The notes beneath the pieces were generated by a model that was given only the letters and a program-made list of their open reading frames with translations, searched no databases and had not been told where the DNA came from. This document shows, one piece after another, positions 26,608 through 36,325 of a stretch of 64,000 bases of DNA (position 1 is its first letter; each line of letters opens with the position of its first letter). Source of the stretch: Bacteroidales bacterium UBA6445 (GTDB taxonomy: Bacteria; Bacteroidota; Bacteroidia; Bacteroidales; UBA932); assembly GCA_002439585.1 (NCBI GenBank), contig DJOF01000003.1:232710-296709 (forward strand), written 5' to 3'. The position numbers were made by a program, and so were the translations under genes.

Positions 26608-26743
26608 GGTCGGGTGTAGCTATATCGTGGCTGAATGTAAATTTAGAAAGTGTCGCATACTTTTCAAAACTGTGGAAAGATTTTTAGACTCAATGCCTAA
26701 GCACCACAGGGGAGTGGTTACATTATTTTGCGAAAAATATTGT

Positions 26744-26751
26744 TAAATTTG
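26744..26751 (+). promoter_or_regulatory. -7 element upstream of pdxA
   Basis: TAAATTTG, 33 nt before the pdxA start. A TTTG at 26727-26730 is only 13 nt upstream, too close for a standard -33 element. Confidence 0.4.
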
Positions 26752-26784
26752 AAAGTTTTAATTGATTTTAAATTTTCGTAAGAG

Positions 26785-27882
26785 ATGATAAACAATAAAT
26801 TGGTCGTAGGTATAACGCAAGGAGACGGCAACGGTATAGGCTACGAAGTCATAATCAAGGCTTTGGCGGATCCCCGGATTCTTGACTCATTCATACCCGT
26901 AGTGTACGGTTCCTCGAAGATATTCGGATTCTATCGCAAGTCTATCCACAATGTAGAGCAACTGGATACATACGTGATCAATTCCATAGAGGAAGCGAAA
27001 CCCAAGAAAATTAATATATACAACTGTCTACCTGACAATGTCTATGTGGAGCCTGGACAGCCGAGTCCCGAGGCGGCAAAGTCTGCGATAACGGCTCTGC
27101 AGACAGCTGTAGCCGATATCAAGGGCGGCAAGATAGACGTGCTTGTTACCGGCCCGATCAACAAGAGAGCGATGACCAATGCCGGTTTCCAGTTTACCGG
27201 GCATACGGAGTATCTCAGAAGCGAGTTCGGTGTGGAAGATGTCACAATGTTCATGATAAGCTCCCGCCTAAAGATAGGAGTCGTCACAGGACACATTCCT
27301 CTGAAAGAGGTGCCTTCTTCCATAACGTCGGAGAAGATCGTGCGCAAGCTTCGCCTTATGAACGCATCCCTCAAGAGGGATTTCTGCATAGACCAGCCCA
27401 AAATCGCTGTATTGGGACTAAACCCACATTGTGGAGACGACGGTCTTATAGGTGACGAAGAAGAGACTATAATAGCACCCGCCATCAAGGCTGCCAGTGA
27501 AGAAGGCATAATGGCATTCGGACCATACTCTCCGGACGGATTTTTCGGTCTTGCCAACTATAGCAAGTTTGACGCTACTTTGGCAATGTATCATGACCAA
27601 GGGCTTGCTCCATTCAAATGTATGGATTTCGAAGATGGAGTCAACTTTACAGCAGGTCTTCCGATTGTGCGTACATCCCCTGACCACGGAACGGCATTCT
27701 CTATGGCAGGACGCGATGAGGCTGATCCCATGTCGATGATGTCTGCCATATATGCCGCGATAGACATCTACCGCAACAGAGTGGCATATGACAAGCTGCA
27801 GGAAGGGAAGATGCAGGAGAAATCGTTGGAAGACAGTCGCTTCCATGACCGTAGACCTCGTCCGGCAACCCAAGTGGAGTAG
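26785..27882 (+). CDS. pdxA: 4-hydroxythreonine-4-phosphate dehydrogenase
   Basis: 365 residues, cytoplasmic. It oxidises 4-phosphohydroxy-L-threonine in DXP-dependent pyridoxal phosphate synthesis, using NAD(P) and a divalent metal. Signature segments are GITQGDGNGIGYEVIIKAL at the start, TGPINKRAMTNAGFQFTGHTEYL with the metal His, VLGLNPHCGDDGLIGDEE, and AMYHDQGLAPFK with a second metal His, then TSPDHGTAF with the third. It sits 6 nt before recG, so the two are co-transcribed. The start agrees with the conserved N-terminus. Confidence 0.97.
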   Translation: MINNKLVVGITQGDGNGIGYEVIIKALADPRILDSFIPVVYGSSKIFGFYRKSIHNVEQLDTYVINSIEEAKPKKINIYNCLPDNVYVEPGQPSPEAAKSAITALQTAVADIKGGKIDVLVTGPINKRAMTNAGFQFTGHTEYLRSEFGVEDVTMFMISSRLKIGVVTGHIPLKEVPSSITSEKIVRKLRLMNASLKRDFCIDQPKIAVLGLNPHCGDDGLIGDEEETIIAPAIKAASEEGIMAFGPYSPDGFFGLANYSKFDATLAMYHDQGLAPFKCMDFEDGVNFTAGLPIVRTSPDHGTAFSMAGRDEADPMSMMSAIYAAIDIYRNRVAYDKLQEGKMQEKSLEDSRFHDRRPRPATQVE

Positions 27883-27888
27883 CTTTCT

Positions 27889-30033
27889 ATGGATACACCG
27901 GAAAGAGTCTCCGAACTTCAGTATCTGAAAGGTGTCGGACCCGTAAGGGCTCGGCTTATATCTTCGGAACTGGGTGTGGATACTATTGCCGGTCTGGTGA
28001 GGCTTTACCCTTTCCGCTATGTGGACAGAGGTTCAGTGTGCAGGATAGCAGATATAAGCGCTGACAACACCTATGTACAGATCAAGGCGCAGGTCCGGGG
28101 TGTCACCGTGTACGACAAGACCGGCCGCATCGTGGATCCGTCCTCGTCTAAAGTACACCCGAGTAGAGTTGTATTCAGCGTTGCAGACCAGTCAGGGTTC
28201 ACGGAAGTCGTTTTCTTCAAGGGCCTTAAATATATGCTGACCAGACTCAAAGTCGGCAGTGAATATGTGTTTTTTGGAAAGCCTACATTCTATGGAGGAA
28301 GGGTTAGTTTCGTGCATCCCGAGATCGATGAAGCCGGACAAGAGACATATTCTGGACAAAGTAATATAACAGGAGTATACCCGTCCACAGAGAAACTCAG
28401 GAACGCAGGTATCACTACTGCCGTGATGAATCGGATCATGGCGGGCGCATTGACTTCGTACGTAAGGGGCGTGGCGGAGAGTCTCCCAGAATACGTAATC
28501 AATGAGAAAGGCCTTGTCCCTTTGGCCTTTGCGTTGCAGAACATACATTTCCCAAAGGACAATGCCGCCCTTGCAAAATCTCAGTACAGGCTGAAGTTTG
28601 AGGAACTTTTCCTTCTACAGCTATCGCTTCTGAGACAGAAATATATCCGTAGAAGGGCTGACAACGGCATCATAATGAACAAAGTAGGCGAAGCTTTCAA
28701 TATCTGCTATTCCAACCTGCCGTATAGTCTGACCGAAGCCCAGAAGCGGGTAATCAAAGAGATTAGGGCCGATATGATGAGCGGGCGCCAGATGAACAGG
28801 CTTCTTCAGGGTGATGTCGGCTCGGGTAAGACCATGGTTGCTGTCCTTTCCGCCCTTATAGCCTATGGCAATGGATATCAGACATGTATAATGGCACCGA
28901 CAGAAGTACTGGCTCGCCAGCATTTCTCAAATATTTCCAGATACCTTTCTGGTACGGGAGTTGAGGTATCAGTACTTACTGGGACCACAAAGACTGTCGA
29001 ACGAAGGTCAATACTGGAGAATCTCTCCGAAGGACGTACGGGGATAATAGTCGGAACACATGCCCTTCTAGAAGACAATGTGGTCTTCCGCAATCTCGGC
29101 CTTGCGATTATAGACGAGCAGCACCGCTTCGGAGTTGACCAAAGGGCCAGACTGTGGAACAAGACATCAGGCGGAGTCTTGCCGCACGTGCTTGTAATGA
29201 CTGCAACGCCGATACCGAGAACCTTGGCCATGACTTTGTACGGAGACCTTGATGTCTCTGTCATAGATGAGATGCCGCCAGGACGTAAGCCGGTAACTAC
29301 AATACAGATAACCCAGAGGCAGAAACTTCGTCTGCATGGTTTCATGAAGAAGCAGATAGAGGGTGGACGTCAAGTCTTTGTAGTTTACCCGATGATATAC
29401 GTGAATGATAAGCTTGACTATGGCAATGTCGAGGAAGGATATGAGGAGATAGTGAAGGCATTCCCTTACCCCCCGTACAGAGTAGCTGTTGTCCACGGCA
29501 AGCAGAGCAATGAAGACAAAGAGTTCAATATGAAAGCATTTGTGGAAGGCAGGGCCGACATCTTAGTGTCTACCACAGTGATAGAAGTCGGTGTCGATGT
29601 CCCCAATGCCACGGTAATGGTGATCGAGAGCCCCGAGCGCTTCGGCCTTAGCCAGTTGCATCAGTTGCGTGGCCGGGTAGGTCGTGGAGGGGGAGACTCT
29701 TATTGCATTCTTGTCCGTGGAGACAAACTCAGCGATGAAAGTCGCAAGAGAATCGATCTGCTTTGCAGTACAGAGGACGGGTTTGTCCTGGCAGAAGAGG
29801 ATATGAAACTTCGTGGTCCGGGAGACCTTGAAGGCACACAGCAGAGCGGACTTCCGATAGAACTCTCGATAGCCTCATTGGCCAGAGACGGGAAGATACT
29901 CTCAGAGGCAAGGGAATATGCGGCTGCCGTATTGGAAAGGGATCCTGATCTTTCTTCCCCGTCAAACAGATTGCTCGCCAAGGTCTTGTCTGATGGGAAA
30001 TACAATAGGACGGACTATAGCAAGATAAGTTGA
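27889..30033 (+). CDS. recG: ATP-dependent DNA helicase RecG
   Basis: 714 residues. An N-terminal wedge/OB-fold domain begins LQYLKGVGPVRARLISSELGVDT and YPFRYVDR. Helicase motifs: Walker A GDVGSGKTMVA at about 305-315; IIDEQHRFGVDQR (DEQH box, diagnostic of RecG/Mfd); motif III VMTATPIPRTLAMTLYGDLD; motifs V-VI ILVSTTVIEVGVDVPNATVMVIE and QLRGRVGRG. The C-terminus has EEDMKLRGPGDLEGTQQSGLP, the RecG signature. It remodels stalled replication forks and Holliday junctions. It is translated just after pdxA. Confidence 0.98.
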   Translation: MDTPERVSELQYLKGVGPVRARLISSELGVDTIAGLVRLYPFRYVDRGSVCRIADISADNTYVQIKAQVRGVTVYDKTGRIVDPSSSKVHPSRVVFSVADQSGFTEVVFFKGLKYMLTRLKVGSEYVFFGKPTFYGGRVSFVHPEIDEAGQETYSGQSNITGVYPSTEKLRNAGITTAVMNRIMAGALTSYVRGVAESLPEYVINEKGLVPLAFALQNIHFPKDNAALAKSQYRLKFEELFLLQLSLLRQKYIRRRADNGIIMNKVGEAFNICYSNLPYSLTEAQKRVIKEIRADMMSGRQMNRLLQGDVGSGKTMVAVLSALIAYGNGYQTCIMAPTEVLARQHFSNISRYLSGTGVEVSVLTGTTKTVERRSILENLSEGRTGIIVGTHALLEDNVVFRNLGLAIIDEQHRFGVDQRARLWNKTSGGVLPHVLVMTATPIPRTLAMTLYGDLDVSVIDEMPPGRKPVTTIQITQRQKLRLHGFMKKQIEGGRQVFVVYPMIYVNDKLDYGNVEEGYEEIVKAFPYPPYRVAVVHGKQSNEDKEFNMKAFVEGRADILVSTTVIEVGVDVPNATVMVIESPERFGLSQLHQLRGRVGRGGGDSYCILVRGDKLSDESRKRIDLLCSTEDGFVLAEEDMKLRGPGDLEGTQQSGLPIELSIASLARDGKILSEAREYAAAVLERDPDLSSPSNRLLAKVLSDGKYNRTDYSKIS

Positions 30034-30055
30034 AATAGATTATAATTGTTTGAAA

Positions 30056-32257
30056 ATGAGATATATATCTAAGGCAGGCTGCGCCTTGTTTGCGTTGGTG
30101 GCAGCCTTAAGTTCATGTACAGAAATGAAAGAAGAAAAAGGTTATATCGGGCAATCGGATATAAGGATTGCGGGAGGAAGGATGACCCCAGAGGCCCTTC
30201 TGGCATTGGGAAGAATCTCTGACCCTCAGTTGTCTCCAGACGGTAGTACGATACTCTACGGAGTAAGCTACAATTCATTGGAAGAGAATAGAAGCTGTCG
30301 CAATCTGTACGTATGCAGCCCCTCGGGAGGTGACAGCAGAAGACTTACGGCCTTCGGCCAAAGCGTGTCAAATGCAAGATGGCTCTCGGACAGTAAGATA
30401 GCCTTCATACGCGGCGGACAGATCTATACGGCCGACATACGTGGACTTCGCGGGAAGACCCCAAGACTCGCTTCCGTGACAAAGGTCTCGGATATACCGG
30501 CAGGAATAAGCGGCTTTGTACTGTCTCCAGACAATAGCAAGATATTGTACATCAGCTCAGTACCTGGAAGTGTAAGAGTCCCCTCCGATGACGACCCGAC
30601 TCTGGACAAAGCCTCGGCATATGTGGCAGATGACCTCATGTACAGGCATTGGGATCATTGGGTTACATCCATACCGCATACCTTTGTAGCTCCTTTTGAT
30701 AGCAATATAACCAAGGAATCAAGCAAGGATCTTCTTACAGAAGGGGAGCGAGCCTACGAGCTTCCTACCGAGCCCTTCGGTGGAACGGAACAGCTATCAT
30801 GGAGTCCTGACGGCAGATACATAGCATACTCTTGCCGCAAGAAAGCAGGTCGTGAATACGCGTTCAGTACAAATACAGATATATATGTATACGACACAGT
30901 AACAGGACATACCGAGGCAGTGACAAATGGCGGCGGATATGATACTGACCCTGTCTGGAGTCCGGATGGCAACCATCTTGCGTGGTTGAGTATGGCGAGA
31001 GATGGCTATGAGGCAGACAAGACACGCCTTATGTTGGCGCAGGTGCAGTCAGCAGACAAGGTGATGGTTAGTGGAGTAGAAGATCTGACAGCATCATTCA
31101 AATACAATGCAGCCTCTCCTGTATGGGATCCTGCTTCGGAGAAAATCTATTTCAGTGCATTGTATGAAGGTGTCCAAGGTATATTTGCGGCATCTCTGAG
31201 CGGAGGGATCTCTCTTGTTACCAAAGAAGGGGAATGGTTCGACTACGAATCTCCTTTTGCCGTACTTCAAGATGGTGGTATTCTCGCTTCAAGAAGCAGC
31301 ATGGATGAACCTACAGAGCTTATTGCCGTAGCTTCAGATGGAAGCAGTCACAAGATTACAGACGAGAACGGCCATATACTCTCCCAACTCAAGTCTCACA
31401 AGACAGAATCAAGGATAATCAAGACGGTAGACGGCAAAGACATGCAGACTTGGGTGCTTTATCCACCGGAATTTGACTCGACAAAGGTTTATCCCTCGAT
31501 CCTGATCTGCCTTGGAGGGCCTCAGGGAACCAACAGTCAGTCATGGTCTTACAGGTGGTGCTATCGTCTCATGGCAGAGCAAGGATATGTTGTAGTTCTT
31601 CCCAACAGGCGGGGCACCACGGCTTTCGGCCAGGAATGGACCGAGCAGATCTCCGGAGACTATCCTGGGCTCAATATGCAGGATTACCTTTCTGCTGCAA
31701 AGGAACTGAAGAAAGAGCCTTATATAGGAAAGATGGCAGCCTGTGGAGCGAGCTACGGAGGATATTCGGTGTATTACCTTGCTGGTGTCCACGGAGATGT
31801 GTTCGATTGCTTTATTGCCCATGCCGGCATATTTGACGAGAGGTATATGTATTATGAGACCGAGGAAATGTGGTTTCCCAACTGGGACAACGGGGGACTC
31901 CATGAATATGAATACACTCCGGGGCAAACCGGGCCTGCAGGAGACGGTGTGACATTCGGAGGAATTAGACAGGGTGGTTCTCCGTGGAGTAGCGAGCCAA
32001 AGGCAATTAGGCACTATGCCAATTCTCCTTCGGTAAATGTGACCAAGTGGCATACCCCGATTCTCTGTATTCATGGAGGCCTGGATTTCAGAATTCCGTA
32101 TGATCAGGGTATGGCTGCATTTAATTGTGCGCAGATGATGGGCGTGCCCTCACGTCTTGTAGTATTCCCTGACGAGTGCCACTGGATACTCAAGCCTCAG
32201 AACGCCCTGTTCTGGCATCGGGAATATTTCTCGTGGCTTGACGAATGGTGTAAGTAA
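30056..32257 (+). CDS. S9-family prolyl oligopeptidase-like lipoprotein
   Basis: 733 residues from ATG 30056 (an upstream in-frame TTG is less likely). Lipoprotein signal MRYISKAGCALFALVAALSSC. The N-terminal half is a WD40-like beta-propeller (DPQLSPDGSTILYGVSY; WSPDGRYIAYSCRKK; DPVWSPDGNHLAWLSM). The C-terminal half is an alpha/beta hydrolase with nucleophile Ser in CGASYGGYSVYYLAG, the acid Asp in HGGLDFRIPYDQGMAAF and the His in FPDECHWILKPQN. It resembles dipeptidyl or acylaminoacyl peptidases of Bacteroidetes and probably trims peptides at the envelope. It follows recG by 22 nt. Confidence 0.93.
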   Translation: MRYISKAGCALFALVAALSSCTEMKEEKGYIGQSDIRIAGGRMTPEALLALGRISDPQLSPDGSTILYGVSYNSLEENRSCRNLYVCSPSGGDSRRLTAFGQSVSNARWLSDSKIAFIRGGQIYTADIRGLRGKTPRLASVTKVSDIPAGISGFVLSPDNSKILYISSVPGSVRVPSDDDPTLDKASAYVADDLMYRHWDHWVTSIPHTFVAPFDSNITKESSKDLLTEGERAYELPTEPFGGTEQLSWSPDGRYIAYSCRKKAGREYAFSTNTDIYVYDTVTGHTEAVTNGGGYDTDPVWSPDGNHLAWLSMARDGYEADKTRLMLAQVQSADKVMVSGVEDLTASFKYNAASPVWDPASEKIYFSALYEGVQGIFAASLSGGISLVTKEGEWFDYESPFAVLQDGGILASRSSMDEPTELIAVASDGSSHKITDENGHILSQLKSHKTESRIIKTVDGKDMQTWVLYPPEFDSTKVYPSILICLGGPQGTNSQSWSYRWCYRLMAEQGYVVVLPNRRGTTAFGQEWTEQISGDYPGLNMQDYLSAAKELKKEPYIGKMAACGASYGGYSVYYLAGVHGDVFDCFIAHAGIFDERYMYYETEEMWFPNWDNGGLHEYEYTPGQTGPAGDGVTFGGIRQGGSPWSSEPKAIRHYANSPSVNVTKWHTPILCIHGGLDFRIPYDQGMAAFNCAQMMGVPSRLVVFPDECHWILKPQNALFWHREYFSWLDEWCK

Positions 32258-32283
32258 ATATAATTGGTTTTTAATAAAATAAC

Positions 32284-32291
32284 TATCTTTG
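32284..32291 (+). promoter_or_regulatory. -7 element of the capsule operon
   Basis: TATCTTTG, 35 nt before the export-lipoprotein start; a TTG at 32264-32266 lies 17 nt upstream, slightly short of the usual 19-21 spacing. It lies inside a longer open frame (from 32264), which argues for the start at 32327. Confidence 0.55.
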
Positions 32292-32326
32292 CAAGGTTAA
32301 TAACTACCGAGAACACTGTAAGTTAC

Positions 32327-33139
32327 ATGAGACGTACCATATTCATCATCCTATTTGTATCCGCGGTTGCCATGTTGGCCTCTTGCAGCAATAAGACGTA
32401 TCGCAATATCAATTATCTGCAAGATGCGCAGAAAGATACTACTATGGCCATGAGCAATGAGGGCGGTATCTTGGTGCAGCCCAAAGACATGATCTCTATT
32501 GTCGTATCAAGCCGTAACCCAGAGCTTTCGGCCATGTTCAACCTTAGCAACGTAAGTTATCAGGCTGGAGCGGAGACCTCAATGAACGGGTCAATGAACC
32601 GCATTATCGGGTATTCTGTGGATACGGATGGCAATATCGATTTTCCTGTGATGGGCAAGATAAATGTCGCTGGACTTACACGCTGGCAGGTGGCCGAGAA
32701 GATAAAGAGCGAGCTTATATCCCGCAACCTTCTCAAGGATCCGGTAGTCTCTGTTGAATTCGTGAATTTCAAAATCTCTGTCCTTGGAGAGGTAGCTCAT
32801 CCTGGTACCTATGCTATAACAGGAGACAAGATCACCCTGCTTGAGGCGTTGAGCCAGGCCGGGGATCTTACGATTTTCGGTCGCAGGGACAAAGTGTCCG
32901 TTATAAGGGAGCAGAACGGCAAACGCTCCATATACGTGGTTGATCTCCGTTCTACTGATCTCTTCTATTCTCCGGCTTATTATCTCCAGCAGAATGATGT
33001 TGTCTTCGTAGAACCCAACAAGGTCAAGGCTGGCCAGTCGACCATGAACGAAAATACATTCAAGAGTGCATCTTTCTGGGTATCCATAGGTTCGTTTCTA
33101 GTCACAATCGCCAACCTTATCATAGCTGTAGGCAAATAA
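32327..33139 (+). CDS. Polysaccharide export outer-membrane lipoprotein (Wza/BexD-like)
   Basis: 270 residues from ATG 32327, giving a lipoprotein signal MRRTIFIILFVSAVAMLASC. The poly-export domain begins near VQPKDMISIVVSSRNPELSAMFN, with GYSVDTDGNIDFPVMGKINVAGLTRWQVAEKIKSEL. An SLBB-type segment follows (ISVLGEVAHPGTYAITGDKITLLEALSQAGDLT). A C-terminal hydrophobic helix (FWVSIGSFLVTIANLIIAVGK) would insert in the outer membrane. It forms the export channel for capsule or exopolysaccharide and pairs with the Wzc-like kinase encoded 12 nt downstream. Confidence 0.93.
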   Translation: MRRTIFIILFVSAVAMLASCSNKTYRNINYLQDAQKDTTMAMSNEGGILVQPKDMISIVVSSRNPELSAMFNLSNVSYQAGAETSMNGSMNRIIGYSVDTDGNIDFPVMGKINVAGLTRWQVAEKIKSELISRNLLKDPVVSVEFVNFKISVLGEVAHPGTYAITGDKITLLEALSQAGDLTIFGRRDKVSVIREQNGKRSIYVVDLRSTDLFYSPAYYLQQNDVVFVEPNKVKAGQSTMNENTFKSASFWVSIGSFLVTIANLIIAVGK

Positions 33140-33151
33140 TCCACTATCCAT

Positions 33152-35614
33152 ATGAGCGAAAGAACTGAATTTGACAAGCTTTCAATATCTGCAGTTTCAG
33201 CCAATGAAAATGAGGATATGTTCAACCTCTCCGAACTTTGGCCGATGATATGGAACAACAAGTGGTGGTATATCCTATCGTTGTTCGTATGCATCGTATT
33301 GGTTGCATTCTTACTGTACCGTACGGCCCCGGAATATGAACGCACCGCAAAAGTAATAATAGACGACAGTAGCGAAAACTCTGCATTGAGAGAGTTGGCT
33401 TCATTCACGGGCAATATGTCCGGGTTTAGGAGCAATGGGGGAGCCAATGTCTACAATGAGATGGAATCATTCTCATCTCCAGATCTTATGGCGGTGGTCA
33501 TATCGCGTCTCGGAATGGAAGTATCGTATGTGGAGGACCAGTTTCTTCGCTCCAGGGAGCTCTTCACCGAGTCTCCTGTGCACATGACAGTAGTGAAGTC
33601 AGGCTATACACCAGTATTCTCACTGGAACTGGCTAAAGGAGGAGAAGGAGATTTTGCTATAAGCAAGATGACTGTGGCCGATGAGAAAGTCTCCCTTGGA
33701 AAGGGATTGATCGGGCATTTCGGAGATACTCTTGATACACCTGTCGGGAAGCTCGTATTCCATCCTACTGACAATATTAATACATGGAAGCATCCTGTAG
33801 TCGTCAGCTATGTCAATGCTCGTAGCCGAGCAAATTCGCTTGTCGCCAATCTTTCTGTATCCCTGTCGGGAAAAGAATCTACCGTACTTGTACTTTCTCT
33901 CAAAGACAGATTCCCTTCCAGAGCAGAAAGCATACTTTCTACCCTCATAGACGTATATAATGAACAGTGGGTAGAGGATAAGAACAGATCGGCAAGGAAT
34001 ACGACAGAGTTTATTAATGATCGTCTCGTAGTGATAGAAAATGAGCTTGGCGGAGTCGAAGAAAACCTAAAAGAATATAAGGAGAAGCACAAGATAACGG
34101 ATATCCAGTCTGTGTCGAAGGCGTATCTTCAGGAGTCTACAGAATATTCTGCAAAGGCATTTGAGGCTAACAATCAGCTTTCTATCGCCAAGTTCATCAA
34201 GGATTACCTGAAAGATCCACAGCATTTGTCTTCTTTGATTCCGGCCAATTCAGGCATCAATAGCGCTACTGTAGAATCCCAGATAAGCGAATACAACCAG
34301 ACAGTACTAACAAGAGACAGGCTTCTGAGAGATAGTAGTCAGGATAACCCTGTAGTAGCTGACCTTAACAACGCAATAAGTGCTCTGCGTACTGCTATAC
34401 TTCGCTCGGTGGACAATCTTATCTCTACCTTGCAGATGCAGGTGGATGAGCTTTCCGCACAGGAGAATGATATTCTTGCGCGGATTGCCAACACTTCTGG
34501 TCAGGAGCTGCAACTTCTGTCTATAGAGAGACAGCAGAAAATAAAAGAAGAACTCTATGTCTATCTCCTGCAGAAGAGGGAAGAGAACGAGATCGCAAGT
34601 CTGGTCAATGTGGGAAATACTCGCATGGTCATGACTCCTGCCGGAAGCCCTTATCCCCAGTCTCCGGACAAGAAGATCTATCTTCTTGCTGCCCTTGTAC
34701 TCGGACTTGGTATTCCATTTGGCATCTTCTTTATGATAAGACAGCTTGATACGAGAGTCAAGAACCGTACGGATCTCTCTACCCTTCAGGTACCTTTTCT
34801 TTCTGAAATTCCTCAGATAGGCAAGGGGGCAGGATTCTTAAACAGGCTACGCAAGGGGATGTGTAATAAGGAGAATACGAAGATTGTAGTTGCCGCAGGC
34901 AATCGCAATAGCATCAACGAGGCTTTCCGTGTCATGAGAACCAATCTTGATTTCATGTCTTCAGATTTCGAGGGAAAGTGCCGAAAGATCATGGTGTCGT
35001 CTTTCAATCCCAATGCCGGCAAGACATTTGTCATAATGAATATAGCAAAGACCATGTCTCTTAAGGGAGCAAAAGTGCTTCTGCTTGATCTTGATCTCAG
35101 AAAGGCAACTCTTGGCAAAGCTCTCGGCCACAATAAGACAGGTATCTCAGCCTATCTTAACGGAAAGGTTTCTGATATCACTTCAGAGATACAGCACATA
35201 GGAGACAATCTCGACCTCATCTCTGTCGGTTCACTTCCTCCCAATCCTGCTGAACTTTTAGTATCTGCCAGGTTTGGTGATATGCTTGGACAACTTTCAG
35301 AAAAGTATGACTATATATTTATGGACTGTCCTCCTATTGACATTGTGGCTGATACAGCGATCATCTCCAAGTCTGTGGACTTTACAGTATTTGTCATAAG
35401 AGCCGGCCTCTTCGACAAGCGGATGCTGCCTGGTGTAGAGAATCTGTACGAGAAAGGGACTTATTCAAGGATGTCGCTGATTCTCAACGGTGTTGACGCT
35501 GACGTTAAGACGTATGGCAGGTACGGCTACGGCTATGGTTATGGTTATGGTTATGGTTATGGCTACGGTTACGGCTATGGCGAATCTGATGACAACAAGA
35601 ACGGAGAAAACTGA
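33152..35614 (+). CDS. Wzz/Wzc-type polysaccharide co-polymerase with BY-kinase domain
   Basis: 820 residues. A Wzz chain-length domain has TM1 near 35-55 (WWYILSLFVCIVLVAFLLY), a long periplasmic coiled-coil region and TM2 near 515-535 (IYLLAALVLGLGIPFGIFFMI). The cytoplasmic bacterial tyrosine kinase has Walker A in SSFNPNAGKTFVIMN, Walker A' LLLDLDLRKATLGKALG and Walker B YIFMDCPPIDIVADTAII. The C-terminus is a run of ten Tyr-Gly dipeptides, the expected autophosphorylation cluster, unusually regular. It controls polymer length and export with the Wza-like protein; the downstream PHP phosphatase probably reverses the phosphorylation. Its stop overlaps the phosphatase start (TGATG). Confidence 0.95.
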   Translation: MSERTEFDKLSISAVSANENEDMFNLSELWPMIWNNKWWYILSLFVCIVLVAFLLYRTAPEYERTAKVIIDDSSENSALRELASFTGNMSGFRSNGGANVYNEMESFSSPDLMAVVISRLGMEVSYVEDQFLRSRELFTESPVHMTVVKSGYTPVFSLELAKGGEGDFAISKMTVADEKVSLGKGLIGHFGDTLDTPVGKLVFHPTDNINTWKHPVVVSYVNARSRANSLVANLSVSLSGKESTVLVLSLKDRFPSRAESILSTLIDVYNEQWVEDKNRSARNTTEFINDRLVVIENELGGVEENLKEYKEKHKITDIQSVSKAYLQESTEYSAKAFEANNQLSIAKFIKDYLKDPQHLSSLIPANSGINSATVESQISEYNQTVLTRDRLLRDSSQDNPVVADLNNAISALRTAILRSVDNLISTLQMQVDELSAQENDILARIANTSGQELQLLSIERQQKIKEELYVYLLQKREENEIASLVNVGNTRMVMTPAGSPYPQSPDKKIYLLAALVLGLGIPFGIFFMIRQLDTRVKNRTDLSTLQVPFLSEIPQIGKGAGFLNRLRKGMCNKENTKIVVAAGNRNSINEAFRVMRTNLDFMSSDFEGKCRKIMVSSFNPNAGKTFVIMNIAKTMSLKGAKVLLLDLDLRKATLGKALGHNKTGISAYLNGKVSDITSEIQHIGDNLDLISVGSLPPNPAELLVSARFGDMLGQLSEKYDYIFMDCPPIDIVADTAIISKSVDFTVFVIRAGLFDKRMLPGVENLYEKGTYSRMSLILNGVDADVKTYGRYGYGYGYGYGYGYGYGYGYGESDDNKNGEN
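35522..35581 (+). repeat. Hexanucleotide repeat coding (Tyr-Gly)10
   Basis: Ten in-frame TAY-GGY units encode ten Tyr-Gly dipeptides in the kinase tail. The middle four or five units are identical TATGGT, a slippage-prone tract; a gain or loss of one unit keeps the frame and changes only the number of tyrosines. Confidence 0.9.
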
Positions 35615-36324
35615 TGTTCGGCTTTTTCAGTGCCAGAAACTCCATTGAGGGAAGTGGTCTTGTCACCGGCTTCATAGACAATCATTCCCATATATTATAC
35701 GGTGTGGACGACGGAGTCCAGACAAAGGAGGATTCCCTTAAGATACTCTCCTATCTTGAGCATGCGGGAGCAGTTGAAGTGTGGCTTACCCCTCATGTGA
35801 TGGAGGATGTGCCCAATACAACATCTTCTCTCAAAGCCAGGTTTGAGGAACTCAAGGACTCATATAATGGGGTTCTCAAGCTTAATTTGGCATCGGAGAA
35901 TATGATAGATTCCCTCTTCTTCGAGAGACTGAAGACTATGGATTTTCTATTCCATGGGGACGGAAAGTTGCTTGTGGAGACTTCCACTTGGTCTGCACCT
36001 ATGGATTTCTGGGATATTCTTGATACCCTTCTTGTACGCGGATGTGTGCCTATAATCGCGCATCCGGAAAGATATCGCTATATGGATATGAATGATTATT
36101 CCAGACTGTTGGATATGGGAACTATACTTCAACTCAACTTGCCGTCAATCATAGGCGTTTACGGAGAAGATGTAAGGCGTAAGGCACAGAGCCTTCTCGC
36201 AAAAGGAATGTACGCCATGACAGGGACAGACTGTCATAGATTCAATGCTCTGCATACCCAGTTCACGAGTTCGGTGCTTACGAGGTCAGAGATTTCTGCT
36301 TTGTCCGCTTTAATGAAAGTATAG
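35614..36324 (+). CDS. PHP-domain tyrosine phosphatase (CpsB/YwqE-like)
   Basis: 236 residues, cytoplasmic. PHP-type metal phosphatase of the capsule family. Metal ligands are visible as HSH in FIDNHSHILYGVDDGVQTKEDSL, His in LTPHVMEDVPN, Glu in LLVETSTW, His in IIAHPERYRYM, and Asp/His in TGTDCHRFN. It dephosphorylates the tyrosine cluster of the adjacent BY-kinase, so polymer assembly can cycle. The start overlaps the kinase stop by 1 nt, implying coupled translation, and the flippase gene begins 1 nt after its stop. Confidence 0.94.
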   Translation: MFGFFSARNSIEGSGLVTGFIDNHSHILYGVDDGVQTKEDSLKILSYLEHAGAVEVWLTPHVMEDVPNTTSSLKARFEELKDSYNGVLKLNLASENMIDSLFFERLKTMDFLFHGDGKLLVETSTWSAPMDFWDILDTLLVRGCVPIIAHPERYRYMDMNDYSRLLDMGTILQLNLPSIIGVYGEDVRRKAQSLLAKGMYAMTGTDCHRFNALHTQFTSSVLTRSEISALSALMKV

Positions 36325-36325
36325 G

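Noticed and set aside
35522..35581. Tandem short repeats as a possible CRISPR array
   Set aside because: Units are 6 bp, in-frame and without spacers; they encode Tyr-Gly in the kinase tail.
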